DNA of 64,000 bases from Conyzicola nivalis_A (GCF_040548875.1 NZ_JBEPSJ010000001.1:682001-746000), one strand, 5' to 3'; counted from the stretch's first letter, positions 17,325 to 26,016 are shown. Made by a program: numbers and translations. Notes: generated by a model from the letters alone, not told the origin.

Positions 17325-18500
17325 ATGCGTCTACCCGATGCGTTCTACGACCGGGTGCAGGCCGAGCTGGTCGCATCTCTCGCCGAGCAGGGACTCGATG
17401 GGCTCCTCGTCACAACGCCGGGCGACATCGCCTATCTCGCGGGTTTCTTCTACGCGGTCACCGAGCGCCCCGTGTACCTCTGGATCGGTGCCGACGGCGA
17501 CAGGTTCTGTCTTATGCCGCGGCTCGACCACGAGTACGCGAGCGCACAGGGCATCCAGGCCGAGATAGTCACCTACTTCGAGTATCCGGGGGTCGTCACG
17601 CCGGAGGCGAGCCTCGCGGCCGAGCTGGTGCGCCGGGGCAGGGCATCCGCGCGAATCGGTTTCGCACCGGCACTCTCGACCGGCGCCCTGACGACCCTCC
17701 GCGGGGTGCTGCCCGGCGCCGACTGGTCGTCGACGTCGGTCGTCGGACGGATGCGTCGCACAAAGCACCCCGAGGAGATCCGGTTTCACCGCCAAGCCGG
17801 CGTCATCTGCGACGAGATGCTCGCAGCGGGGCGAACGCTCATCGAGGATGCCCTGAAGAGCGGAGGGCCGCTGCCGACCGAGGGCGGCCTGGCGCGCCAC
17901 GTCATCGGCTACGGCACCGAGGCGATGTACACCCGCTTCGACCATGTGATCTACACGACCAAGCTCGCCGGAGGGCTCGTCTACACGGGGCCCAATTCGG
18001 CCCGACCGCACGGCCTGCCGAGCAGCAGGCGGCTCGCGATCGGCGATACCCTCATCCTCTCGCTCGGTGCCGCCGTGGCGAGCCGGTTCGTCGAGAGCGA
18101 ACGCACATTCGTGATCGGCGAACCCACGACCGAACAGGAGTCCTACTTCGCGGTCGCATTGAGAGCGCAGGAGATCGGCGTCGCGGGGATGACACTCGGC
18201 CGCACGTGCGCCGAGGTCAACGCCGAATGTCTCGACGTGATCCGAGACGCGGGCATGGGCGGCTACATCCAACACCGGCAGGGACACGGCATCGGCATCG
18301 CCCAGCACGAGGCCCCCTGGATCGAAGACGGCGACGGCTCGCTGCTCGAAGCCGACATGGTGCTCTCGAGCGAGCCCGGCATCTATGTGCCGGGGCACGG
18401 CGGCTACCGGATCTCCGACTCCGTGCTCACCACGATCCACGGCCCAGAACGGCTCACGCACTACCCGCGCAGCCTCGAACAGAATGTGATCCCGGTATGA
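17325..18500 (+). CDS. M24 (creatinase/prolidase-fold) protein with altered metal site
   Basis: 391 residues: an N-terminal creatinase-like domain (1-140) and a pita-bread domain (150-391). H321 in QGHGIGIAQHEAP and E350 in SSEPGIY are conserved. The first metal Asp is Ser246 (ILSLGA), the second aligns with Glu257 (VESERTF), and the last Glu is Ser364 (YRISDS). Loss of these ligands is seen in creatinase, a metal-free C-N hydrolase, so this may not be a standard aminopeptidase. AAGGGG precedes ATG 17325, only 2 bp after the permease stop. It overlaps the hydrolase gene. Confidence 0.85.
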   Translation: MRLPDAFYDRVQAELVASLAEQGLDGLLVTTPGDIAYLAGFFYAVTERPVYLWIGADGDRFCLMPRLDHEYASAQGIQAEIVTYFEYPGVVTPEASLAAELVRRGRASARIGFAPALSTGALTTLRGVLPGADWSSTSVVGRMRRTKHPEEIRFHRQAGVICDEMLAAGRTLIEDALKSGGPLPTEGGLARHVIGYGTEAMYTRFDHVIYTTKLAGGLVYTGPNSARPHGLPSSRRLAIGDTLILSLGAAVASRFVESERTFVIGEPTTEQESYFAVALRAQEIGVAGMTLGRTCAEVNAECLDVIRDAGMGGYIQHRQGHGIGIAQHEAPWIEDGDGSLLEADMVLSSEPGIYVPGHGGYRISDSVLTTIHGPERLTHYPRSLEQNVIPV

Positions 18501-19357
18501 ACGACGAATTCTTTGCGACGATCAACGGCGCGAGCCTCAAACTGCAGGTGCTCGGGCCGGAGGATGCACCGACGATGATCGTGCACCACGGTGCGCCGGG
18601 CCTCGGCTCACGCTCGGAGCCGGTGCGTTCGTTCGGACCGTTCGCCGACGAATACCGGGTCGTCACCTTCGATGCACGCGGTTCGGGCGAGTCGGCCTCC
18701 GACGGCCCTTTCACCCACGAGCAGTGGGTGGCAGACATCGACGGTATCCGCGAGCTGCTCGGTCTCGAATCCATCGTTATGGCCGGAGGGTCGTACGGCG
18801 GCTTCCTGTCGCTCGAATACACGCTCGCGCACCCCGACCGTGTCTCCGCCCTGGTGCTACGCGACACCGCCGCGAACACCGACTACGACTACACGGCTGT
18901 CGAGCGGGCGCGAACCTCTGACCGCGTGACGATCGATCCGTGGGCGATCGAGCGGATCGGGACCGGTGAATTCGCCGACAACGCCGAATTCGAGCGCTAC
19001 TGGCGCGCCATCCTGCCGCTTTACGACCACAACTACGACCCCGCCGCTGTCGAGCGCAAGGCGCGGGCGACGAGTTACCACTTCGCGACCCACAACTTCG
19101 CCTTCGGCGTCAACATGCCGGAGTTCGATCTGAGCGGGCGCCTACCCGAGATACTGTGTCCGACTCTGGTCGTCGTCGGCCGTCACGACTGGCGCACACC
19201 GGTGCTGGCCTCGCAGGCGATCGCCGACGGCATCCCGAACGCCGAGCTCGTCGTGTTCGAGCATTCGGGCCACTCGCCCCAGCTCGAAGAACCCGAGCTG
19301 TTCCAGTCCACGGTGCGCGGGTTCTTGAAGCGCGCCGGCGTGGGCGGTGCAGCATGA
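18497..19357 (+). CDS. Alpha/beta hydrolase, prolyl iminopeptidase-like
   Basis: 286 residues. The oxyanion segment HHGAPGLGSR and nucleophile elbow GGSYGGFLS resemble proline iminopeptidases. The acid is likely Asp in VVVGRHDWRTP and the base His in EHSGHSPQLEEP. It is cytoplasmic, with no signal. ATGA overlaps on both sides tie it to the M24 gene and the ATPase. In context it should cleave an ester or amide of the imported compound or release an N-terminal residue; the exact substrate is unknown. Confidence 0.88.
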   Translation: MNDEFFATINGASLKLQVLGPEDAPTMIVHHGAPGLGSRSEPVRSFGPFADEYRVVTFDARGSGESASDGPFTHEQWVADIDGIRELLGLESIVMAGGSYGGFLSLEYTLAHPDRVSALVLRDTAANTDYDYTAVERARTSDRVTIDPWAIERIGTGEFADNAEFERYWRAILPLYDHNYDPAAVERKARATSYHFATHNFAFGVNMPEFDLSGRLPEILCPTLVVVGRHDWRTPVLASQAIADGIPNAELVVFEHSGHSPQLEEPELFQSTVRGFLKRAGVGGAA

Positions 19358-20358
19358 CCGAGACCGTGATGAGCGTGCGCGACCTGAGCGTCGAGTTCGA
19401 CACCCGCGACGGCATTGTGCGAGCGGTGCAGAACGTGAGTTTCGAGGTGCTCGCCGGCCAGACGCTAGCGATCCTCGGCGAGTCCGGCTCGGGCAAGTCG
19501 GTGACCGCCCAGACCGTTATGGGGCTGCTCGACACTCCCCCGGGGCGCATCACCTCGGGCGAGGTGCACTTCGAGGGCATCGAGCTGCTCGGCGCACCAG
19601 CGCGGGTGCGACGTCGGGTGAGCGGCGAGGGCATCGCCATGGTCTTCCAAGACTCACTCTCCGCGCTCAACCCCGTCTACTCGGTGGGCGGCCAGATCGC
19701 CGAACTGTTGAGGGTGCGGCGCGGGATGTCACGGGCGAACGCCTGGGACCGTGCGGTCGCGCTCATGGCTCGTGTGAGCATCCCCGCTCCGGCGTCGCGG
19801 GCGAAGGACTACCCGCACCAGTTCTCCGGCGGGATGCGGCAGCGCATCATGATCGCCATGGCGATCGCGCTCGACCCGAAGGTGCTCATCGCCGACGAGC
19901 CGACCACGGCGCTCGACGTGACGGTGCAGGCGCAGATCATGGAGCTCCTGCTCGAGCTGCAGGAGGAGAAGGGAATGGGGCTCGTGCTCATCACCCACGA
20001 CCTCGGTGTCGTCGCCGAGGTCGCGCAGAAGGCGGCGATCATGTACGCGGGCCGCATCATCGAATCGGGAACCGTCCACGAACTCTTCACCGATACAGCC
20101 CACCCTTATACGCGAGGCCTTTTGCGCTCCATTCCGCGAGTCGACCGGCAGGACGCCGAGCTGTGGGCAATTCCCGGGGCGCCGCCCAACCTGTTGACCC
20201 TCGGTGGCGGGTGCGCCTTCCGAGACCGCTGCGATGCCGCGATCGACCTGTGTGGAGCCGAACGGCCGTCGCTGCTCCCGCCGCATTCGGCGAACACGCC
20301 GGGCGAGCGGGCCAGCGCCTGCCATCGTCGAGAGGAGGTCCTCAGTGGACAAGCATGA
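19354..20358 (+). CDS. ABC importer ATPase, DppD type
   Basis: 334 residues. Walker A GESGSGKS, Q-loop VFQDSLSALNPVYSVG, signature QFSGGMRQRIMIAMAIAL and Walker B VLIADEPTTALD are all present. The C-terminal oligopeptide-transporter region has spaced Cys residues (GGCAFRDRCD, DLCG, ACHRRE), which in DppD/OppD proteins bind an Fe-S cluster. The ATG overlaps the hydrolase stop. It pairs with the next ATPase to drive import. Confidence 0.95.
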   Translation: MTETVMSVRDLSVEFDTRDGIVRAVQNVSFEVLAGQTLAILGESGSGKSVTAQTVMGLLDTPPGRITSGEVHFEGIELLGAPARVRRRVSGEGIAMVFQDSLSALNPVYSVGGQIAELLRVRRGMSRANAWDRAVALMARVSIPAPASRAKDYPHQFSGGMRQRIMIAMAIALDPKVLIADEPTTALDVTVQAQIMELLLELQEEKGMGLVLITHDLGVVAEVAQKAAIMYAGRIIESGTVHELFTDTAHPYTRGLLRSIPRVDRQDAELWAIPGAPPNLLTLGGGCAFRDRCDAAIDLCGAERPSLLPPHSANTPGERASACHRREEVLSGQA

Positions 20359-21361
20359 TGTGGTGTTGACCGTCGACGACGTCGCGAAGCATTTCCCGGT
20401 TCGCGGGCAGTTCTTGCGTCGGTCCGGACAGGTCGTCAAAGCGCTCGACGGCGTGAGCTTCGATTTGCGCAAGGGCGAGACTCTCGGAATCGTCGGCGAG
20501 TCGGGCTGCGGCAAGTCGACGCTCGCCCGCACGATCGTCGGCCTCGACCGACCGACCTCCGGATCGGTGCTGTTCCGTGGCCAGGATGTGCACTCGGTAA
20601 AGGGCGCGGAGTCGCGCACGCTGCGCCGCCGCATCCAGATCGTGCTGCAAGACCCATACGCATCGCTGAACCCGCGCCGCTCGCTGCGCGAGATCCTCAT
20701 GCAGCCGTACCAGATCCACCCCGACGTGATGCCGCGGAACAAGCGGCTCGACAGGGTGCGTGAGCTGGTCGAGCTGGTCGGGCTGAACCCCGACCACATG
20801 GACCGCTTCCCCTTCCAATTCTCGGGCGGGCAACGTCAGCGCATCGGCATCGCTCGCGCCCTCGCGCTCGACCCCGAGGTGATCGTCTGTGACGAACCGG
20901 TCTCGGCACTCGACGTGTCGATCCAGGCGCAGGTCGTGAACCTGTTCCAGCGCCTCCAGTCCGAGCTCGGCCTGTCGTATGTCTTCATCGCCCACGACCT
21001 CTCGGTCGTGCGGCACATCTCCGACCGCATCGGGGTCATGTACCTCGGCAAGGTCGCCGAACTGGGTGCCCGCGGCGAGGTGTACGACGCTCCGCTTCAT
21101 CCGTACACCAGCGCGCTGCTGTCGGCGGCGCCCATCCCCGACCCGACGCTGGCCGGAACGCGCCAGCGCCGTCTTCTCGCCGGCGACCCGCCCAGCCCGG
21201 TCGACCCGCCCAGCGGTTGCCGCTTCCGAACCCGTTGCTGGCTCGCAGAAGACCGGTGCGCCAGCCACGAACCGCCGCTCGCCCGGGTCTTCGACTCGAG
21301 CGACCGCGAGGTCGCCTGCCACTTTCCTCTTCCACTCACCGCACCGACCGCTTCACGTTAG
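20345..21361 (+). CDS. ABC importer ATPase, DppF type
   Basis: 338 residues. N-terminal KHFPVRGQFLRRSGQVVKAL is typical of DppF/OppF. Walker A GESGCGKST, signature QFSGGQRQRIGIARALAL and Walker B VIVCDEPVSALD follow, then the C-terminal Cys pattern (GCRFRTRCWLAEDRC). GTG start at 20345 with AGAGGAGG 6 nt upstream. The start lies 14 bp inside the preceding gene. Longer frames to the left are shadows. Confidence 0.95.
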   Translation: MDKHDVVLTVDDVAKHFPVRGQFLRRSGQVVKALDGVSFDLRKGETLGIVGESGCGKSTLARTIVGLDRPTSGSVLFRGQDVHSVKGAESRTLRRRIQIVLQDPYASLNPRRSLREILMQPYQIHPDVMPRNKRLDRVRELVELVGLNPDHMDRFPFQFSGGQRQRIGIARALALDPEVIVCDEPVSALDVSIQAQVVNLFQRLQSELGLSYVFIAHDLSVVRHISDRIGVMYLGKVAELGARGEVYDAPLHPYTSALLSAAPIPDPTLAGTRQRRLLAGDPPSPVDPPSGCRFRTRCWLAEDRCASHEPPLARVFDSSDREVACHFPLPLTAPTASR

Positions 21362-21371
21362 GACCATCACC

Positions 21372-22571
21372 ATGCAACCAGTCGCCCCGCGCTACGACGG
21401 CTATACCGCCTACGACTACCTCACTCCCGGCGACGATTACACAGACTTCGCGCTCGCGCCGGAGTTCGGCCGAGTTCCTGAACACGAGCTGAAGCTCACG
21501 GTCGAACAGCAGCAGAGGGTCGACCGGATCATGGCCGAAGAAGTCATCTTCTCACTGCACGAGCACGCCGTCGTGTTGCCGGAGTCCTCTGGCGACATCA
21601 AGGCGCTCAACCGCACCGGCCGTCAACGAACCGCCTACTCGGGGCTGTCCCGGTCCGGCCTCACCGCGGTCGTCGACAACTTCATGGCCGGCGCCTCGTG
21701 CGTCACCAGCGAGAACGGCTGGAAGTGGGACGACATGATCTACGCGCTGGGCTTCCGTCTCGCCGACCTGGCCAAGCAGGACTATGTCGTACACGCGAAG
21801 TCGGTGGCCGACATCCTCGACGCCAAGGCACAGGGGCAATTGGCTCTCGTCGCCGGACTCGAGTGCGCCAGCATGATCGAGAACGAGCTCGACCGCATCG
21901 ACATGCTGTACGGCTTCGGCGTGCGACAGCTCGGTATCGCCTATTCGCAGGCGAACATGCTCGGATCCGGGCTGTCCGAGCGAAATGACGGCGGCCTCAC
22001 CAATTTCGGCCGCCGCGCGGTCGAACGCATGAACAAGATCGGCATGCTCATCGACATCTCGCACTCGGGCGACCAGACGAGCCTCGGCGTGATCGAGCAT
22101 TCGAGCGTTCCCGTCATGATCACCCACGCGGGCGCGCGCGCCGTCTGGCCTATCGCACGGATGAAGCCGGACGAGGTGATCATCGCCTGCGCAGAGCGTG
22201 GTGGGCTCATCGGCCTCGAGGCCGCTCCGCACACCACCATTTCGCCCGACCATCTGTCGCACTCCATCGACTCGGTGATGGATCACTTCAGATACTGTGT
22301 CGACCTCGTCGGGATCGACCATGTCGCGTTCGGACCCGACACCATGTTCGGCGACCACGTGGCGGTGCATCACGCCTACGCGAGCAACTACGCCCAGCGC
22401 CAGGATGGCAAGCGCGAGCATCCGGAGATCGAGTATGTTGAAGGGCTGGAGAACCCGGCCGAGAACTTCGGGAACATCGCCGGATGGCTCGTGAAGAACG
22501 GTTACAGCGATGAAGACATCGCCAAGGTTCTGGGCGGCAACATCCTGCGAGTCTTGGGCGAGGTCTGGTGA
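21372..22571 (+). CDS. M19-family dipeptidase, copy 2
   Basis: 399 residues, closely similar to the protein at 12621-13823 over its whole length (shared LAPEFGRVPEHEL-type start, ENGWKWDDMIYALGFRLADL and the NILRVLGEVW end). It has the same H63-E-H65 motif, the Glu of AGLECASMIENELDRIDML, His of IDISHSGDQT and MITHAGARAV, and Asp of FGPDTMFGDH. The two copies flank the transporter and probably split related substrates between them. Only 10 bp separate it from dppF. Confidence 0.9.
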   Translation: MQPVAPRYDGYTAYDYLTPGDDYTDFALAPEFGRVPEHELKLTVEQQQRVDRIMAEEVIFSLHEHAVVLPESSGDIKALNRTGRQRTAYSGLSRSGLTAVVDNFMAGASCVTSENGWKWDDMIYALGFRLADLAKQDYVVHAKSVADILDAKAQGQLALVAGLECASMIENELDRIDMLYGFGVRQLGIAYSQANMLGSGLSERNDGGLTNFGRRAVERMNKIGMLIDISHSGDQTSLGVIEHSSVPVMITHAGARAVWPIARMKPDEVIIACAERGGLIGLEAAPHTTISPDHLSHSIDSVMDHFRYCVDLVGIDHVAFGPDTMFGDHVAVHHAYASNYAQRQDGKREHPEIEYVEGLENPAENFGNIAGWLVKNGYSDEDIAKVLGGNILRVLGEVW

Positions 22572-22623
22572 CACCCGTTCCTCAGGCACAGCGCACGCCG
22601 TAGAGATCGCAAGGGGAGCAAGG

Positions 22624-23346
22624 ATGGCCACACGGCACACAGTCGTCGACGGCGCGGTCGCGCAGCTCCGCCAGCTTCTCGGCGCCACCTACGCCGTCGG
22701 CGACCGGTTGCCGAATGAGAAGCAACTGGCCGAAGAACTCGACGTGAGCCGTGGCACCGTACGGGAGGCCCTGGGGGTACTGGCGACCGAAGGGCTGGTG
22801 AGTCGCAGGTGGGGCGTGGGCACCTTCGTGAGCCCACCGCTGCCGGCCGCCTCCCTCAACATGTCGACGATCCAGTCGTACCGTGATCGCGTGCAGCGCG
22901 GCGGGCACACCGTGGCAATACGCGAATCGTCGTGCACGCTCGACGTGCCCTCCGATGCCGTCCTGGCCGCTCTGGGGCTCGCCCCGGGTACGCAGACGTG
23001 GCGGGTCGATCGGTTGTTCACGGTCGACGGAACGCCGTCGGCCTCGATGAGCGAACACATTCCCACCGAGCTGTACGGGGTCGCCATCGACCCGCACGCG
23101 ATGACGAGCATCGACACCGACCTCTTCGACATGCTCAACAGCCACGTCGCCGGCGCGGTGGCGCACACGGCGACCGACGTCGCGGCGGTCACGGTCGACG
23201 CGGGTCAGGCCGCAGCGCTGGGGTTGGATGTCGGGCACCCGGTGTTGCGTGCCGAGCAGGTCACCTTCGACCGCGACGGCACCCCCCTGGCTCACAGCGT
23301 CTCCCTGCAGCGCACCGACCTGGTGCGGATGCACATCACGCGGTAG
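22624..23346 (+). CDS. GntR-family regulator with UTRA-like ligand domain
   Basis: 240 residues. The N-terminal winged helix contains RLPNEKQLAEELDVSRGTVR, the HTH, and LVSRRWGVGTFVSPP, the wing. The C-terminal part (about 80-240) has the HutC/UTRA pattern: a PxxxVxRxR/VDRLFTVDGTPSASMSEHIP strand pair and HPVLRAEQVTFDRDGTPLA. AGGGGAG precedes the ATG. As last gene of the cluster it most likely senses a transported compound and controls the operon; the palindrome at 12594 is a candidate site. Confidence 0.88.
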   Translation: MATRHTVVDGAVAQLRQLLGATYAVGDRLPNEKQLAEELDVSRGTVREALGVLATEGLVSRRWGVGTFVSPPLPAASLNMSTIQSYRDRVQRGGHTVAIRESSCTLDVPSDAVLAALGLAPGTQTWRVDRLFTVDGTPSASMSEHIPTELYGVAIDPHAMTSIDTDLFDMLNSHVAGAVAHTATDVAAVTVDAGQAAALGLDVGHPVLRAEQVTFDRDGTPLAHSVSLQRTDLVRMHITR

Positions 23347-23359
23347 TCGGGCAGAGCGG

Positions 23360-24121
23360 CTAGTTGAACGGCCCCGGACACGCCGCGATGATCGGTGCCG
23401 CAGCGGGCGTGGCGAAGACCTCGCCCATGTCGGGACCCCACCCCGGATTCGGCCAGTTCGCGATGTACTCCGCGCGGCTGGGCGCCTGTGCGCTCTCGAG
23501 GCCGTTGGCCGCGTAACAGGGTGCCAGAAACTCGGTGAGGTAGTCGTAGTGGTAGCCGATCTGAGCCGCGTTCCACGGCTCGGGTTCCAGCGTCACGGTT
23601 GCCCGGCAGGCGAACTGGGCCAGATAGTGCGCTTCACTGCTCACATCGGCGTCGTTCACGACAGTTTCGCCGATTTCGTTCACCTTCATGCCCAGCCTGA
23701 GACCGCTCGCCGTGTAGCAGGCATGAAGCGTGTCCAGATAGGCGTCCCTGTCTGTGTACCCTGCGAACGCGACCACAGGCCGGACGGCGTCTGGGTACAC
23801 GTGTTCGACGAGCTGCCAGTCGATGTCCTGCTGCGCCAGTCGCAGCTGCTCCATACGTTCGTCGGACAGCTGGTCGGGAGCCGGAGACGGCCCCAGATCG
23901 GGCATGTCGATTGTCGCCGCGGCTTCGGCGATTGTGCTCGGTTCGCTGGGTGCGCGGGTCGAGGCAGCGTTGGGCGACGTGCACCCCGCCAACAGCCCGG
24001 CGCAGAGCACCCCGATCACGAACACCGGGACGAGCCCGCGGTAACTCGAAATCGACGGTCCACTCGAGACGCTGCGCGCGGGCTGAGTCATATGAGACAT
24101 CCTAGACATACGCCTGTTCAC
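23360..24121 (-). CDS. Secreted lipoprotein of unknown function
   Basis: 253 residues. After a basic leader, the hydrophobic VPVFVIGVLCAGLLAGC ends in the lipobox LLAGC. A Thr/Pro/Ser linker precedes a globular domain with four Cys (HACYT, QFACRA, APCYAA, AACPGP) that could form two disulfides outside the cell. Not recognised otherwise. GTG at 24121 follows GAAGGG at 7 nt; in-frame ATGs up to 24091 are alternative starts. It is convergent with gntR. Confidence 0.75.
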   Translation of the reverse strand: MNRRMSRMSHMTQPARSVSSGPSISSYRGLVPVFVIGVLCAGLLAGCTSPNAASTRAPSEPSTIAEAAATIDMPDLGPSPAPDQLSDERMEQLRLAQQDIDWQLVEHVYPDAVRPVVAFAGYTDRDAYLDTLHACYTASGLRLGMKVNEIGETVVNDADVSSEAHYLAQFACRATVTLEPEPWNAAQIGYHYDYLTEFLAPCYAANGLESAQAPSRAEYIANWPNPGWGPDMGEVFATPAAAPIIAACPGPFN

Positions 24122-24208
24122 GCTTCGGCCCTTCCCCCGGCCTCAGCCCGCGCTCTAGTCTGCAGGTCAACCGCAGACGCGGGATCGGACCGACTAGAGG
24201 AGGCGCTA

Positions 24209-25033
24209 ATGGGAACAATCGTCACGACCGACGGCACGGAGATCTTCTACAAAGACTGGGGCACCGGGCAACCGATCGTCTTCAGCCACGGCTGGCCGCT
24301 CTCGGCCGACGACTGGGACAATCAGATGCTCTTCTTCCTTGGGCAGGGCTACCGGGTGATCGCGCATGATCGACGTGGCCACGGACGCTCGACCCAGACG
24401 GGCGACGGCCACGACATGGACCACTATGCCGCCGACCTCGCGGCGCTGACCGAGCACCTCGACCTGCGCGACGCCATCCACGTCGGCCACTCCACCGGAG
24501 GCGGCGAGGTCGCTCACTACATCGGGCAGCACGGCGAAGACAGGGTGTCGCGTGCGGTGCTCATCAGCGCCGTCCCGCCACTGATGCTGCAGACCGATGC
24601 GAACCCGGGCGGGTTACCGAAGAGCGTCTTCGACGACCTGCAGGCTCAGCTGGCCGCGAACCGCTCGGAGTTCTATAGGGCGCTGCCGAGCGGACCCTTC
24701 TACGGCTATAACCGCCCCGGCGTCGAGGGTTCGGAGGCCGTGATCGAGAACTGGTGGCGGCAGGGAATGATGGGAGGCGCGAAGGCACACTACGACGGCA
24801 TCGTCGCATTCTCGCAGACGGACTTCACCGACGATCTGAAGAGGATCACCGTGCCGACCCTCGTGATGCACAGCAGGGACGACCAGATAGTGCCATACGC
24901 GGCATCCGGACCGCTCTCTGCCGAACTGCTGCAGAACGGCACTCTGAAGACCTACGAGGACTTCCCGCACGGCATGCCGACCACCCAGGCAGACACCATC
25001 AACGCCGACCTGCTCGAATGGCTGCGCGCCTGA
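24209..25033 (+). CDS. Alpha/beta hydrolase, non-heme haloperoxidase type
   Basis: 274 residues. It has the family start TTDGTEIFYKDWGTGQP, the oxyanion segment FSHGWPLSADDW, nucleophile elbow GHSTGGGE, acid Asp in MHSRDDQIVPY and base His in DFPHGMPTT. Such enzymes are esterases or perhydrolases described as cofactor-free chloroperoxidases. AGAGGAGG is 5 nt before the ATG; the longer frame is a shadow of the lipoprotein on the other strand. Confidence 0.9.
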   Translation: MGTIVTTDGTEIFYKDWGTGQPIVFSHGWPLSADDWDNQMLFFLGQGYRVIAHDRRGHGRSTQTGDGHDMDHYAADLAALTEHLDLRDAIHVGHSTGGGEVAHYIGQHGEDRVSRAVLISAVPPLMLQTDANPGGLPKSVFDDLQAQLAANRSEFYRALPSGPFYGYNRPGVEGSEAVIENWWRQGMMGGAKAHYDGIVAFSQTDFTDDLKRITVPTLVMHSRDDQIVPYAASGPLSAELLQNGTLKTYEDFPHGMPTTQADTINADLLEWLRA

Positions 25034-25059
25034 GGCGACCGCCGCCCTCGTGAGCTTGG

Positions 25060-25150
25060 TAGACTGGCCTTTCTGCTCTTGAGACAGCAGGACCCCGACT
25101 GTGTCGGGACAGGATGACTCCGACTGAGAAATCAGCCGGGGTCATTCGTG
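25060..25150 (+). other. Tandem hairpins, possible small structured RNA
   Basis: Three hairpins follow each other: CTGCT/AGCAG, then CCCGAC-TGT-GTCGGG, then a 14-bp stem (25114-25145, two or three G-U pairs) with a GAAA tetraloop. A TAGACT hexamer at 25060-25065 could start a transcript of about 80 nt. No clear T-run follows, and the element is convergent with the nuclease gene. It could be a bidirectional terminator region or a leader-like RNA; no family was identified. Confidence 0.4.
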
Positions 25151-25158
25151 TTTAAGGG

Positions 25159-25845
25159 CTACGCCGCCTGCTCTTTGGCGGTCGAGCTCGCGTTCACGAG
25201 GATCGGCAGGTGGTCGGATGCGCCGATGGGAAGCGTCTCCACGCTGTCGATCGTCATGCCGACGCTCGTGACGAAGTCGAAGTGACCGGTGAAGATCTTG
25301 TAGCGGGTGTAGGTGCGACGGTCGCTGAGCGACAGGTCGTACCCGGTCTTGCCGATGCGCTTGCCGAGGCCCTTCTGGAACAGCGGATAGTTGTAGTCGC
25401 CCACCATGAGGTGCGGCAGCTCCTCCCCCATCGCCTTGAGCGCCTCGTGCGCGGCCTTGATCTGATTGCGGCGCAGCGAGTTGAGCGCCGTGAGCGGCGA
25501 CGCGTGGAACGACGCGGCGACGAACTCGAGACCGGTCTCGGCATCGAAGAACCTCGTGCCGATGAGCCGCTCGTGCGTCGGCGCCGCGATGCGGTCGTGC
25601 AATGACTTCTTCAGCTCGAAGGTCTTCGTCTCGAGCGGGGTGAACCGGTCGGGGCGGTAGTAGATCGCGAGCCCGAGGCGGTTGAGCTTGGTCGCGTCGG
25701 CCAGCTTCATCTCGCCGAGCTCGGCGGGCAGCAGGTTGGTGTCGCACTCCTGCAAGCAGAGCAGGTCGAGCTCGTAGGTGTGGGCGAGCCCGGCGAGCTC
25801 TGCGCTCGCCATGTTCTTACGAAGGTTGTAGCTTGCGATTTTAAT
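25159..25845 (-). CDS. Endonuclease/exonuclease/phosphatase-family protein with ATT start
   Basis: 228 residues when begun at ATT (25845). The reading then opens KIASYNLRKNM, the conserved EEP start carrying the metal-site Asn7; Glu33 of LCLQECD, the Asp/Asn of MVGDYNYPL and the DH of GASDHLPIL complete the active site. GGAGAA lies 5 nt before the ATT. The first ATG (25812) would remove Asn7 and lacks a ribosome site, and a stop codon a few codons upstream leaves no ATG, GTG or TTG alternative. It should cut phosphodiesters of nucleic acid or lipid; the substrate is not known. Confidence 0.82.
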   Translation of the reverse strand: MKIASYNLRKNMASAELAGLAHTYELDLLCLQECDTNLLPAELGEMKLADATKLNRLGLAIYYRPDRFTPLETKTFELKKSLHDRIAAPTHERLIGTRFFDAETGLEFVAASFHASPLTALNSLRRNQIKAAHEALKAMGEELPHLMVGDYNYPLFQKGLGKRIGKTGYDLSLSDRRTYTRYKIFTGHFDFVTSVGMTIDSVETLPIGASDHLPILVNASSTAKEQAA

Positions 25846-26010
25846 GTCTGTTCTCCGACTGGCCGGTGGCGCTCACGATTGACTCGCAAAGTCTACGACG
25901 CAAGTCGGAACGCCGGCTCAATCAGCAGACAGCGCGGCGTGGCGTTGCGGCGCTGTTCACCACCGGTTCAACAGCCGCCCGCCCCGCTGGGCCAGGACGC
26001 ATCAGGGCGA

Positions 26011-26016
26011 TAGCGT
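26011..26016 (+). promoter_or_regulatory. -10 hexamer TAGCGT, leaderless acylphosphatase gene
   Basis: TAGCGT ends exactly 6 nt before ATG 26023, too close for a ribosome site. Confidence 0.55.

Noticed and set aside
25072..25150. Ribosomal protein L10 leader
   Set aside because: Part of it resembles the AGACAGCAGG element, but the matching downstream CCTGCCGAGG-type segment and any rplJ gene are absent.
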